Notes: a model not told the origin generated them from the sequence alone. 6,706 nt of DNA from Treponema sp. (GCA_031288815.1 JAITQR010000079.1:1-6706), one strand, 5' to 3'. Counted from the first letter of the stretch, positions 1-6,655 are shown. Translations and numbers: made by a program.

Positions 1-303
1 CTCGCCGACCGGGCGAAGCATCTGCCCAGCCAGCTTTCCGGGGGGGAACAGCAGCGGGTCTGTATCGCCCGGGCGCTGATCAATTACCCCAAGCTGATCC
101 TGGCGGACGAACCCACGGGGAACCTGGACGAGGCCAACGAGAATATTGTCATTGCCATTTTTAAGAAACTCCACGCCGAAGGCAGTACCATTATCGTGGT
201 AACCCACGATCCGGAAGTCGCCGAAGACGCGGAAAGGACGGTGGTGCTGGAGCATGGCAGGATTGCCCGGATTGTGGAAAACAAGGAAGCGCCCCATGAC
301 TGA
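1..303 (+). CDS. ABC transporter ATP-binding protein, LolD/MacB/FtsE type (partial, C-terminal 100 residues)
   Basis: The reading frame is open from the first base and ends at TGA 301-303, so the gene begins upstream of the window. The visible part contains the ABC signature LSGGEQQR (bases 34-57), a Walker B segment [12 protein letters not shown] followed by the D-loop, and the switch histidine in VVTHDP. The DEPTGNLD form is typical of the LolD/MacB/FtsE branch of ABC ATPases, which pair with permeases that act on lipoproteins, periplasmic substrates or cell-wall enzymes rather than with classical importers. Family members are usually about 220-230 residues, so the Walker A and Q-loop half lies outside the window. 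The protein should sit on the cytoplasmic face of the inner membrane and power a permease encoded nearby. The next gene overlaps it by 8 bases, suggesting co-translation. Substrate cannot be told from this fragment; family confidence is high. Confidence 0.93.
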   Translation, partial: LADRAKHLPSQLSGGEQQRVCIARALINYPKLILADEPTGNLDEANENIVIAIFKKLHAEGSTIIVVTHDPEVAEDAERTVVLEHGRIARIVENKEAPHD

Positions 304-727
304 ATTTCCGAACCGTGTCCTCTTTTTTCTTTGCCTGTTCTCGCCGGTCTTCTTTGCCGCCGGCTGCGGGGACCCCGGCTACCGGGACGGAACCTACGCC
401 GGAAAAAGCGGTCCCGATGACGACGGCGCCTTCGGGGAAGTGAGCCTTATCATCGGGGGAGGAACAATTACGGACTGCCGCTTTGTTACCCGGCAGAAAG
501 ACGGAACCGTCAAGGATGAACATTACGGGAAGATCAACGGGGAAATCTCCAACCGATCCTACTACGACAAAGCCCAGCTCGCCGTAAGAGCCATGGAAAA
601 ATACGCCCTGGATTTAAGCCGGACAGGGAACCTGAAAGACGTTGAAGCGGTAAGCGGGGCTACTATCGCGTACGGCCAGTTCAGGGAAGCCGTGGAGGAG
701 GCCCTGGAAACCGCGAAAAAGCGGTGA
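296..727 (+). CDS. FMN-binding domain lipoprotein (putative covalently flavinylated)
   Basis: The protein has 143 residues. I chose ATG 296 because an AGGA at 284-287 lies 8 bases upstream and a signal sequence then starts directly; an in-frame ATG at 254 would add 14 residues before it. Residues 1-23 are basic then strongly hydrophobic (around [15 protein letters not shown]) and end in AAGC with Cys24, a relaxed lipobox predicting a lipid-anchored extracytoplasmic protein. The rest matches a single FMN_bind domain: YRDGTYAG near the mature N-terminus, a beta-rich middle, and EAVSGAT with Thr123 at residues 117-123. In this family (RnfG/NqrC-like domains, ApbE substrates) the Thr of SGAT carries FMN through a phosphoester bond. 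The usual Asp three residues before the Ser-Gly-Ala-Thr block is Glu here. It overlaps the ABC ATPase gene by 8 bases, so it probably works with that transporter in redox or flavin handling at the envelope. The specific partner is unknown. Confidence 0.85.
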   Translation: MTEFPNRVLFFLCLFSPVFFAAGCGDPGYRDGTYAGKSGPDDDGAFGEVSLIIGGGTITDCRFVTRQKDGTVKDEHYGKINGEISNRSYYDKAQLAVRAMEKYALDLSRTGNLKDVEAVSGATIAYGQFREAVEEALETAKKR

Positions 728-770
728 GGTGATACCGCGCTGAGTGACGATTGCCTCTGGGGGACCAGGA

Positions 771-809
771 GGGGCCTCGTCCAGCGAGAGCCCCGGCGCC
801 GGAGGGCTC
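771..809 (+). other. Two overlapping, mutually exclusive hairpins
   Basis: The first hairpin pairs GGGGC CTCG (771-779) with CGAG A GCCCC (785-794), nine base pairs with one bulged A at 789 and a five-base loop. The second pairs GAGCCC (788-793) with GGGCTC (804-809) around a ten-base loop. Inside it lies the ten-base palindrome CCGGCGCCGG (793-802). Because 788-794 is used by both, only one can form in RNA at a time. This is the geometry seen in attenuators and switches, but it can also arise by chance in such GC-rich sequence. The pairings are seen directly; a regulatory role is inference. Confidence 0.4.
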
Positions 810-874
810 GCAAGCCACGCCCGCGGCGCGGCGGTAAACCGGGCCTCCGGGGGAAAATCCGGGAAAGACCGGGC

Positions 875-893
875 AGCCGCCGGCTCCTTTTTT
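875..893 (+). terminator. Putative intrinsic terminator of the ABC/FMN-lipoprotein operon
   Basis: A short inverted repeat AGCC-GCC-GGCT (875-885) is followed after two C residues by six T residues (888-893). The local stem is only four to five base pairs, weak for an intrinsic terminator. The same arm can extend the structure by pairing CCGCCG (877-882) with CGGCGG (829-834). Its position, about 150 bases after the lipoprotein stop and immediately before the AT-rich promoter-like region, fits a boundary between two operons. Confidence 0.45.
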
Positions 894-903
894 AGCGTAT
901 TCC

Positions 904-932
904 TTGCAAATTACGGTAATACATGATAAATT
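904..932 (+). promoter_or_regulatory. Candidate sigma-70-type promoter of the signalling operon
   Basis: TTGCAA (904-909) resembles a -35 box, and TAAATT (927-932) is a possible -10 box after a 17-base spacer. GATAAA (925-930) is an alternative with a 15-base spacer. Each -10 candidate matches the TATAAT consensus at only four of six positions, so exact boxes are uncertain. Support comes from location: the 60 bases 901-960 are 33% GC, right after the terminator-like site and directly before the first gene of the operon. With the 17-base spacing the transcript would begin near 939, giving a leader of only about 20 bases. Confidence 0.45.
910..920. promoter_or_regulatory. Perfect dyad inside the promoter spacer (operator candidate)
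   Basis: ATTAC-G-GTAAT is a perfect 11-base inverted repeat with one central base. It sits between the candidate -35 and -10 boxes, where a dimeric repressor or activator could act. No regulator for it is encoded in the window, because neither response regulator here has a DNA-binding output. The symmetry is seen directly; operator function is inferred. Confidence 0.35.
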
Positions 933-936
933 TGGC

Positions 937-952
937 AACTATTGAAATAGTT
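937..952. promoter_or_regulatory. Perfect dyad directly upstream of the first HD-GYP gene
   Basis: AACTATTGAAATAGTT is a perfect dyad: seven pairs (937-943 with 946-952) around two bases as DNA, or six pairs with a TGAA tetraloop as RNA. It ends two bases before the G-run that must serve as ribosome binding site and eight bases before the ATG. It overlaps the predicted transcription start, so it could be an operator near +1, or a weak RNA hairpin that influences ribosome access. Confidence 0.4.
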
Positions 953-959
953 CGGGGTT
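953..959 (+). promoter_or_regulatory. Weak, closely spaced ribosome binding site
   Basis: The only purine-rich match upstream of ATG 960 is GGGG at 954-957, just two bases from the start codon, closer than the usual five to nine. An in-frame TAG at 948-950 rules out an upstream start, and MAKQILVVDD is a normal receiver-domain N-terminus, so the start itself is secure. Initiation may therefore be inefficient or regulated, in contrast to the strong site before the FIST gene. Confidence 0.5.
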
Positions 960-2024
960 ATGGCAAAACAAATATTAGTCGTGGATGACAATCTGGCAAG
1001 TCTCAAACAGATTGGCGCGCAGCTTGGTTCCCATTACGAGATTTCCCTGGCCAAATCCGGCGCCATGGCCTTGCAGATATGCAGGGGGGAAAGGCCCGAT
1101 ATTATCCTCCTGGATGTGGAGATGCCGGAAATGGACGGCTTCCAGACCATAGCCAGGCTCAAGGAAGATCCGGCGCTCAATCAGATCCCGGTTATTTTTC
1201 TTACCGGTAACCATGACGCGGCTACCGAAATAAGGGCCCTTGAATCGGGAGCCATGGATTTTATTGCCAAGCCGGCCAACAAGGACATCCTGTTTCACCG
1301 GCTGGAGCTCCATCTCCAGTACGCCGCCTATCAGAGTTCCCTTGAAAATACCGTCAGGGAGTTGGAAAACAGCATCGTTACCTCATTTGCCGAGCTTGTG
1401 GAATGTAAGGACGACAACGCGGGGACTCACGTGCTGCGGACCGGCAAATATGTGGAGATCCTGGGCCGGGAACTGCTGAAGGGGGGAGCCTTCGCGGATG
1501 AGCTTAACGAGGCGGATCTGGACATGATAATCCGGGCGGCCCCGTTTCACGATGTCGGCAAGATCGGCGTCAGCGACACGCTGCTTCTCAAGGAAGGGGC
1601 GCTTACCAAGGAAGAATACGAAGAGGTTAAAAAGCATACCCTGATTGGCGCGCGGTTCCTTGACGCTATTTACCGGCGTACCCCGGAACAGCATTACCTC
1701 AAATTCGCGAAACTGATTGCCGAAAGCCACCACGAAAAATACGACGGCACGGGCTACCCCCACGGGCTTGCCGGGGATACCATTCCCCTTTGCGCCCGGA
1801 TCATGACCGTGGCGAACGTCTATGACGGCTGTATTACCGACCGGGTTTACCGGAAGGCCTTGAGCCACGAGGAAGCCTGCGCGGTAATTCTTGAGGGAAA
1901 GGGCGTCTGGTTTGATCCCCGGATTGTGGAAGTCTTTGAAACGGTAAAGGATCGGTTTGCCCGTCTTAAAGTATCCGTGGAGCCTCTGGTAAAAATAAAA
2001 GGAAAGAACCTGCGTCATGGATAA
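960..2024 (+). CDS. Response regulator with HD-GYP domain, copy 1 (divergent metal site)
   Basis: The protein has 354 residues. Residues 1-120 form a receiver domain with the acidic pair Asp9/Asp10, phospho-acceptor Asp52 (ILLDVEMPEMDG), Thr82 and Lys104 (AKP), all intact. A short helical linker leads to an HD-GYP domain (about 140-335) showing His157, the HD pair His197-Asp198 with Lys201 (FHDVGK), His226 (KKHTLIG), His257-His258, and the GYP motif at 265-267. HD-GYP enzymes hydrolyse cyclic-di-GMP to pGpG or GMP with a metal cluster. Here the conserved Asp in the VADVYDAL motif is Asn286 (VANVYDG, codon AAC), and the following Ala-Leu is Gly-Cys; this Asp is a metal ligand in known structures. 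Activity may be reduced, altered or lost. It is cytoplasmic, first in the operon, and overlaps copy 2 by 8 bases. The likely phosphodonor is the Hpt domain of the kinase encoded at 4227-6644. Confidence 0.95.
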   Translation: MAKQILVVDDNLASLKQIGAQLGSHYEISLAKSGAMALQICRGERPDIILLDVEMPEMDGFQTIARLKEDPALNQIPVIFLTGNHDAATEIRALESGAMDFIAKPANKDILFHRLELHLQYAAYQSSLENTVRELENSIVTSFAELVECKDDNAGTHVLRTGKYVEILGRELLKGGAFADELNEADLDMIIRAAPFHDVGKIGVSDTLLLKEGALTKEEYEEVKKHTLIGARFLDAIYRRTPEQHYLKFAKLIAESHHEKYDGTGYPHGLAGDTIPLCARIMTVANVYDGCITDRVYRKALSHEEACAVILEGKGVWFDPRIVEVFETVKDRFARLKVSVEPLVKIKGKNLRHG

Positions 2025-3069
2025 GAAGCCTCCCGCGAAAATACTGGTGGTAGACGACAATCTGTCCAGTCTTAAACAGATTGGCGCCCAGCTTGGGGGA
2101 AGCTACGAGGTTTCGCTTGCCAAATCAGGCGCCTTGGCCCTGCAGATCTGTATGCGGGAGAAACCGGACCTTATCCTTCTGGATATTGAAATGCCCGGCA
2201 TGGACGGCTTTGAGACCCTGAAACGGCTCAGGCTGAACCGCTATCTGGGAAGCATCCCGGTTATTTTCCTTACCGGCAACCACGATACCGAAACCGAAGT
2301 CCGGGGGCTTCAGTCGGGGGCCAGGGATTTTATTACCAAGCCGGTGGAGAAAAGCATTCTTGTACACCGGATAGAACTGCACCTGAAATTTTCTTCCTAC
2401 CAGTCCCATTTGGAAACTACGGTGGCGAAGATGTCGGACAGTGTCGCCCTGTCTTTCGCGGAACTTATCGAGTGCCGGGACGAGAATACCGGCGAACATG
2501 TGGCCCGGACATCCAGGTACGTGGGGATGATTGGCCGCAAGCTTATGGAAATGGGGCTTTTTACCGACGAGCTTAACCCCACGGATCTGGACATGATGGT
2601 GCGGGCGGCGCCTTTCCACGACATTGGAAAAATCGCCGTAAGCGACCGGGTGCTCCTTAAGCCTGACCGGCTTGACGACGAGGAGTTTGCCATTATGAAA
2701 CAGCATACCATCATCGGCGAGGAGATCCTTAAAAACATGCTGGTCCGTACCCCGACCCAGCAGTACCTTCATTACGCGAAACAGATTGCCGCTTCTCACC
2801 ATGAACGGTATGATGGAAGGGGTTATCCCCGGGGACTTAAGGGGGACGCGATTCCCCTCTGCGGCCGTATTATGTCGGTGGCGGATGTGTACGACGCCCT
2901 GGTGGATGACCGGGTATACCGCCGGGGCATGAGCCACGCGGAAGCCTGCCTCATCATTGTCGAGGGAAAAGGAAAAAACTTTGACCAACGGGTAGTAAAC
3001 GCCTTTGAGGCTATCCATGAGGAATTAGCCGCTACGGCGAAAAAGATCAAGGAGGAAAGAACATGTTGA
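2017..3069 (+). CDS. Response regulator with HD-GYP domain, copy 2 (canonical cyclic-di-GMP phosphodiesterase)
   Basis: The protein has 350 residues and the same layout as copy 1, to which it is roughly 60% identical by eye. Receiver domain: ILVVDDN near residue 10, phospho-acceptor Asp56 (ILLDIEMPGMDG), FLTGN and TKP motifs. HD-GYP domain: His161 in the ENTGEHVAR segment, His201-Asp202 and Lys205 (FHDIGK), His230 (KQHTIIG), His261-His262, GYP at 269-271, and an intact VADVYDAL with Asp290. It should therefore be a working cyclic-di-GMP phosphodiesterase controlled by phosphorylation of Asp56. The start ATG 2017 lies inside the last codons of copy 1 (8-base overlap); the nearest purine-rich site is AGGAAAG at 2000-2006, ten bases away, so translational coupling is likely. 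The C-terminus is charged (KKIKEER). The gene overlaps the FIST gene by 7 bases. It is the best candidate for the output enzyme of the operon. Confidence 0.96.
   Translation: MDKKPPAKILVVDDNLSSLKQIGAQLGGSYEVSLAKSGALALQICMREKPDLILLDIEMPGMDGFETLKRLRLNRYLGSIPVIFLTGNHDTETEVRGLQSGARDFITKPVEKSILVHRIELHLKFSSYQSHLETTVAKMSDSVALSFAELIECRDENTGEHVARTSRYVGMIGRKLMEMGLFTDELNPTDLDMMVRAAPFHDIGKIAVSDRVLLKPDRLDDEEFAIMKQHTIIGEEILKNMLVRTPTQQYLHYAKQIAASHHERYDGRGYPRGLKGDAIPLCGRIMSVADVYDALVDDRVYRRGMSHAEACLIIVEGKGKNFDQRVVNAFEAIHEELAATAKKIKEERTC
3049..3055 (+). promoter_or_regulatory. Strong Shine-Dalgarno site for the FIST gene
   Basis: AAGGAGG lies seven bases before ATG 3063, within the final codons of HD-GYP copy 2. 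It is the strongest ribosome binding site in the window and fixes the start of the FIST gene despite its 7-base overlap with the preceding stop. It suggests the sensor protein is made in greater amount than the regulators before it. Confidence 0.8.
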
Positions 3070-4217
3070 AAGTTCTTACCGCGTTTACGGAGGAAATCGA
3101 TGTCGTGGATCTGGCGGTGCGGGAAATTCTGGACCAACTGGATCTGGATAAAAAGCTGCTTAAGAATTCCCTGGGAATTATACACTGCTTCAATGATTTT
3201 GTGGAGAGCGGGGTCGTTAAGGCCCTTTCCGAAAGGCTTCCCTTTGACAGCGTAGGTTCCACCACCATAAGCGCTTCGTCTTCATCCGGCATCAGCCAGA
3301 CGGGGCTTTCGATAACCGTGCTGACCAGCGACGACGTGCGGTTTATATGCGGCGTTTCCGCGCCCATTACCGATTCCGTCGAGGTTCCCCTGACGGAACT
3401 TTATGACAGAACCATCGCGGGACTTTCCGAGAAACCTGTCATGCTGATGCCCTTTATTCCGTTCCTGCCCAGTGTGGGAGGGGATGAATTTATCGAAAAG
3501 CTCGACGCCCTTTCCGGAAACATCCCCGCTTTCGGTACCCTGGCAATTTCCAACGAGCCGGATTTCAGCAGGAGCTATACGTTTTACAACGGCGAATTCT
3601 ATGTGGCCTCCATGGCGCTGGCCGTCCTGGTGGGCAACGCGGCCCCTGAATTTTTAAGCGTTTCCGTCAATGAGGAAAACATTCTCAAACAGAAGGCCGT
3701 CATAACCGGGGTAAAACGCAATATTCTCGAGACTATAAACAATATGCCCGCCATACGGTACCTTGAATCCATAGGCGTTGTTAAAGGCGGCGATGTGTCG
3801 GGCCTGCCGTCCATGCCCTTTATCATTTACCTGGAAGACGGTTCCATGCTGATCCGGGCCACTATAGGCGCCGCCGGAGAGGAAGGCGCCCTGGTTCTCT
3901 GCGGGGCCGTTCCGCTTAATTCCACCATTGCCCTGGCTACTATGGCCTTTGAGGACGTGATAAACTCCACCGAAAGAAAGGTAATGGAAGCCCTGGGGAC
4001 GGCCAAAGGCCGGGGGATACTGATGTATTCCTGCGCGGGCCGCAACTGGGCGCTGGGTATGCAGCCCATGGCGGAGCATGAAAAGGCGAAAGAGTGTCTG
4101 GGGGACACGCCCTACCATTTTGTGTATTCCGGAGGCGAGATATTTCCCTCCCGGCTCGGCGACGGCAGGGTGGTTAACCACTTGCAAAATGATTCCCTGA
4201 TCATCTGCGTCCTGTAA
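3063..4217 (+). CDS. FIST-domain sensor protein (FIST_N plus FIST_C), NosP-like
   Basis: The protein has 384 residues and no signal peptide or membrane segment, so it is predicted cytoplasmic. The N-terminal half fits FIST_N: alternating helix and strand, then VGSTTISA (around residues 65-80), like the G-x-T-T segment of the family. From about residue 221 (ILETINNMPAIRYLE) it fits FIST_C, ending in CAGR (324-327), YSGGE (355-359) and NHLQND (372-377), the expected C-terminal signature. FIST proteins are ligand-sensing modules often encoded beside signalling genes; small-molecule binding was proposed for the family, and the Pseudomonas member NosP binds haem and nitric oxide and controls the hybrid kinase NahK. 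Histidines visible here include His41, His339, His352 and His373; I cannot tell which, if any, would ligate haem. It is followed nine bases later by a hybrid kinase, the expected partner. The ligand is unknown. Confidence 0.88.
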   Translation: MLKVLTAFTEEIDVVDLAVREILDQLDLDKKLLKNSLGIIHCFNDFVESGVVKALSERLPFDSVGSTTISASSSSGISQTGLSITVLTSDDVRFICGVSAPITDSVEVPLTELYDRTIAGLSEKPVMLMPFIPFLPSVGGDEFIEKLDALSGNIPAFGTLAISNEPDFSRSYTFYNGEFYVASMALAVLVGNAAPEFLSVSVNEENILKQKAVITGVKRNILETINNMPAIRYLESIGVVKGGDVSGLPSMPFIIYLEDGSMLIRATIGAAGEEGALVLCGAVPLNSTIALATMAFEDVINSTERKVMEALGTAKGRGILMYSCAGRNWALGMQPMAEHEKAKECLGDTPYHFVYSGGEIFPSRLGDGRVVNHLQNDSLIICVL

Positions 4218-4226
4218 GGGGTTATA

Positions 4227-6644
4227 ATGACAGAAACGGTAATAACGGAAAATGCGCAGGCCCTAAAAGAAGAAAACGCCGCCTTGCAGCTCCAGATAAA
4301 AAAACTAGTCCGTCAATTTGCCGTTCAGCGAAATACGATGATGCGGTTTGAGAAACTATCCGCTATCCGGGACGGGCTTGCCATAAAGCTGAAAGAGGAA
4401 CAGACCAAACAGGAAAAATTCATGAACATGATGCTGGAAAACAGTTCCAACATCATCATACTGCTGGACGGCGAAGGGCGGTTCGCCTACTGTACGGATA
4501 CCTTTCTTATAATAGCGGGGATTCAAAATTTCGGCCTGATCAACGGGCTGCATTTTTCCGAGGTTTTTAAGCGTTTCAACAACCAGGTATTTTCGGAACA
4601 CGCCGAATTCTATATAGGCCGGGCTATGGAAGAACAGGGAACCATAGAATCGGAAGAAATGCTGGATATTGACGGCAGCGGCGAACTGCGGATCTATACC
4701 ACCAATACTACCGCCATGCGGGATAAAACGGGCAAGGTGGAAGGCGTCATGATCCTGTTCCACGATGTTACCGAAACCCTCCAGGCCAAGAAAGCGGCGG
4801 AAGAGGCGTCGAAAGCGAAAAGCTCCTTCCTCGCGACCATGAGCCACGAGATCCGCACCCCCCTGAACGCGATTATCGGCCTTTCGGAGATCCAACTGCA
4901 AAAAGATCTGCCGGAGGATACCTACGTGGATCTGGAAAAGATATACAATTCCGGTTCAACCCTGCTGGGGATCATCAACGATATTCTGGATATTTCCAAA
5001 ATCGAGGCGGGCAACTTTGAGCTTATCCCCGAGGAATACGACACCCCAAGCCTCATCAACGACACGGTGCAGCTCAACATCGTGCGTATCGGATCCAAGC
5101 CCATCACCTTTAAACTCAACATCGACGATACCCTGCCGGCCCGGCTTTACGGCGACGAACTGCGGGTAAAGCAGGTGTTAAACAACATCCTCTCCAATGC
5201 CTTTAAATATACCAAGGCGGGAACGGTTACCCTGCAGATCCGCTGGGAAAAAAAGGGCGACGAGGTTCTTATGATCTTCACCGTAAATGATACCGGCCAG
5301 GGCATTAAGAAAGAGGACATAGGAAAACTTTTTTCGGAGTACAGCCAGCTTGATACCAAGGCAAACCGCAAAATAGAGGGTACGGGGCTGGGGCTTTCCA
5401 TCACCAAGCGGCTCGTGGAAATGATGAACGGGACTATCAGCGTGGAAAGCGAATACGGCTGGGGCAGTACCTTTACCGTGCAGGTCCGTCAGAGAATTGT
5501 CGATGAACGGCCCATCGGAAAGGAAGTGGCCGAGAACCTCAGATCCTTCCGGCTCATTGAAACCCGGCAAAGCCGGGGCAAAAACCTGGTGCGGGCCTAC
5601 ATGCCTTACGGGAAAGTGCTGGTAGTCGACGACGTGGCCACCAACCTGGATGTCGCCAAGGGACTCATGCTGCCCTACGGCCTTACCATAGACTGCCTCC
5701 AGAGCGGTCCGGAAGCGATAGAAAGCATCCGCAAGGCGGAAGTGAAATACGACGCGATATTCATGGATCACATGATGCCCGGCATGGACGGCATAGAGGC
5801 CGCCCGGATCATCCGCGATGAAATTGGTACGGAATACGCCGAAACCGTGCCCATTATCGCCCTGACCGCCAACGCCCTGGCGGGAAATGAGGAGATGTTC
5901 CTTTCATCGGGGTTTAACGCGTTTATCGCGAAACCCATCGACATTATGCGGCTGGACGTGGTCCTCAACCAGTGGGTACGGGACAAACAGAGCGAGGAGA
6001 CTCTCTGGAAGGCCGATCAGGAACAGGAGGCCGCAAAAGAAGCCGGCGCCGGGGCTTCCGACGGCCTGCTTAAGAACGCGGAGCTGGAAGGCATAGATAT
6101 AAGGGCGGGGCTGAAACGGTATGAAACCGAAGAGACATACCTGCGGATCCTCCAGTCCTATCTGACCCATACGCCGGAACTGCTGGAAAAGCTCCGCTCC
6201 CTGTCGCGGGAAACCCTGCCCCAATACGCCATAACGGTACACGGCCTCAAAGGCGCGAGCTACGGCATCTGCGCCGAAGAAATAGGCAAGGAAGCGGAAG
6301 AGCTTGAGTTGGCCGCCAAAGCCGGCGATTACGAAAAGGTACATTCCAAAAACGCCGCCTTCGTATCGAAGGCTGAAACAACCATGGAGAATATAAGGAA
6401 TCTGCTGGAATCCCTGGCGGAGGACAGTTCCCCAAAACAGAAAGCCGCCAGTCCCGACAAAACCTTGCTTGAAAAGATGCTCGACGCCAGCAAACGGTTC
6501 AAGCCGGCCATAATGGAAGATGTCATGGCGGAACTTGAAGGCTGCGAATATGAATCGGGGGGAGATCTTATTCCCTGGCTCCGGGAACAAATTGATAATC
6601 TGGAGTACGACGCCGTACGGGAAAAGCTGGAATCCCTTGTTTAG
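4227..6644 (+). CDS. Hybrid sensor histidine kinase (coiled coil-PAS-HisKA-HATPase-REC-Hpt)
   Basis: The protein has 805 residues with no membrane segment, so it is a soluble kinase. Residues 5-65 look like a coiled coil. A PAS-like domain spans about 67-185 ([18 protein letters not shown] to LFHDVTE). HisKA contains the phospho-acceptor His207 in [18 protein letters not shown]. The ATPase domain has the N box (Asn319-Asn324), NDTGQGI (354-360) and EGTGLGLS (384-391). The receiver has Asp468/Asp469, phospho-acceptor Asp514 ([11 protein letters not shown]), Thr547 and Lys569. The Hpt domain carries His672 in VHGLKGAS. A further helical segment covers about 746-805. All catalytic residues are intact, so a full His-Asp-His phosphorelay is possible, with final acceptors likely the two HD-GYP regulators of the same operon. 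Start ATG 4227 has AAGGGG (4215-4220) six bases upstream, overlapping the FIST stop codon. With no sensor beyond PAS and coil, control by the FIST protein is likely. Confidence 0.96.
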   Translation: MTETVITENAQALKEENAALQLQIKKLVRQFAVQRNTMMRFEKLSAIRDGLAIKLKEEQTKQEKFMNMMLENSSNIIILLDGEGRFAYCTDTFLIIAGIQNFGLINGLHFSEVFKRFNNQVFSEHAEFYIGRAMEEQGTIESEEMLDIDGSGELRIYTTNTTAMRDKTGKVEGVMILFHDVTETLQAKKAAEEASKAKSSFLATMSHEIRTPLNAIIGLSEIQLQKDLPEDTYVDLEKIYNSGSTLLGIINDILDISKIEAGNFELIPEEYDTPSLINDTVQLNIVRIGSKPITFKLNIDDTLPARLYGDELRVKQVLNNILSNAFKYTKAGTVTLQIRWEKKGDEVLMIFTVNDTGQGIKKEDIGKLFSEYSQLDTKANRKIEGTGLGLSITKRLVEMMNGTISVESEYGWGSTFTVQVRQRIVDERPIGKEVAENLRSFRLIETRQSRGKNLVRAYMPYGKVLVVDDVATNLDVAKGLMLPYGLTIDCLQSGPEAIESIRKAEVKYDAIFMDHMMPGMDGIEAARIIRDEIGTEYAETVPIIALTANALAGNEEMFLSSGFNAFIAKPIDIMRLDVVLNQWVRDKQSEETLWKADQEQEAAKEAGAGASDGLLKNAELEGIDIRAGLKRYETEETYLRILQSYLTHTPELLEKLRSLSRETLPQYAITVHGLKGASYGICAEEIGKEAEELELAAKAGDYEKVHSKNAAFVSKAETTMENIRNLLESLAEDSSPKQKAASPDKTLLEKMLDASKRFKPAIMEDVMAELEGCEYESGGDLIPWLREQIDNLEYDAVREKLESLV

Positions 6645-6655
6645 GCCAAAAGCGA

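Larger units (their letters stand above)
728..893. other. GC-rich, dyad-rich intergenic block
   Basis: No convincing gene is present. Counting bases 781-880 gives 77 G or C in 100, clearly richer than the flanking coding sequence. The block is packed with short inverted repeats that cannot all form at once: 721-725 with 734-738 (GCGGT/ACCGC, spanning the stop codon of the upstream gene), 771-779 with 785-794, 788-793 with 804-809, 799-805 with 844-850 (CCGGAGG/CCTCCGG), and 829-834 with 877-882. The 7-mer GGGCCTC occurs at 772-778 and again at 841-847. It may be the 3' untranslated region and terminator zone of the upstream operon, a repetitive extragenic element, or a structured leader. Nothing in it identifies a known RNA family. 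Confidence 0.6.

Noticed and set aside
254..295. Upstream ATG 254 as start of the FMN-binding lipoprotein
   Set aside because: It would put 14 polar, basic residues before the signal sequence. ATG 296 has a well-placed AGGA and gives a normal lipoprotein N-terminus.
744..926. A 60-codon open frame on the + strand in the intergenic region
   Set aside because: Its composition (runs of Gly, Ala, Ser) merely reflects the GC-rich dyad block, it has no good ribosome site, and it runs through the terminator-like site into the promoter zone.
931..947. Possible sigma-54 promoter (TTGGCA followed by TTGAA)
   Set aside because: The GG at 934-935 has no GC at the required distance (946-947 are A residues), and the site would lie too close to the ATG.
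2125..3018. Long antisense open frame (about 297 codons) opposite HD-GYP copy 2
   Set aside because: It is the complement of a well-supported gene, matches no recognisable protein pattern, and similar antisense frames occur opposite the other real genes, as expected in this GC-rich coding sequence.
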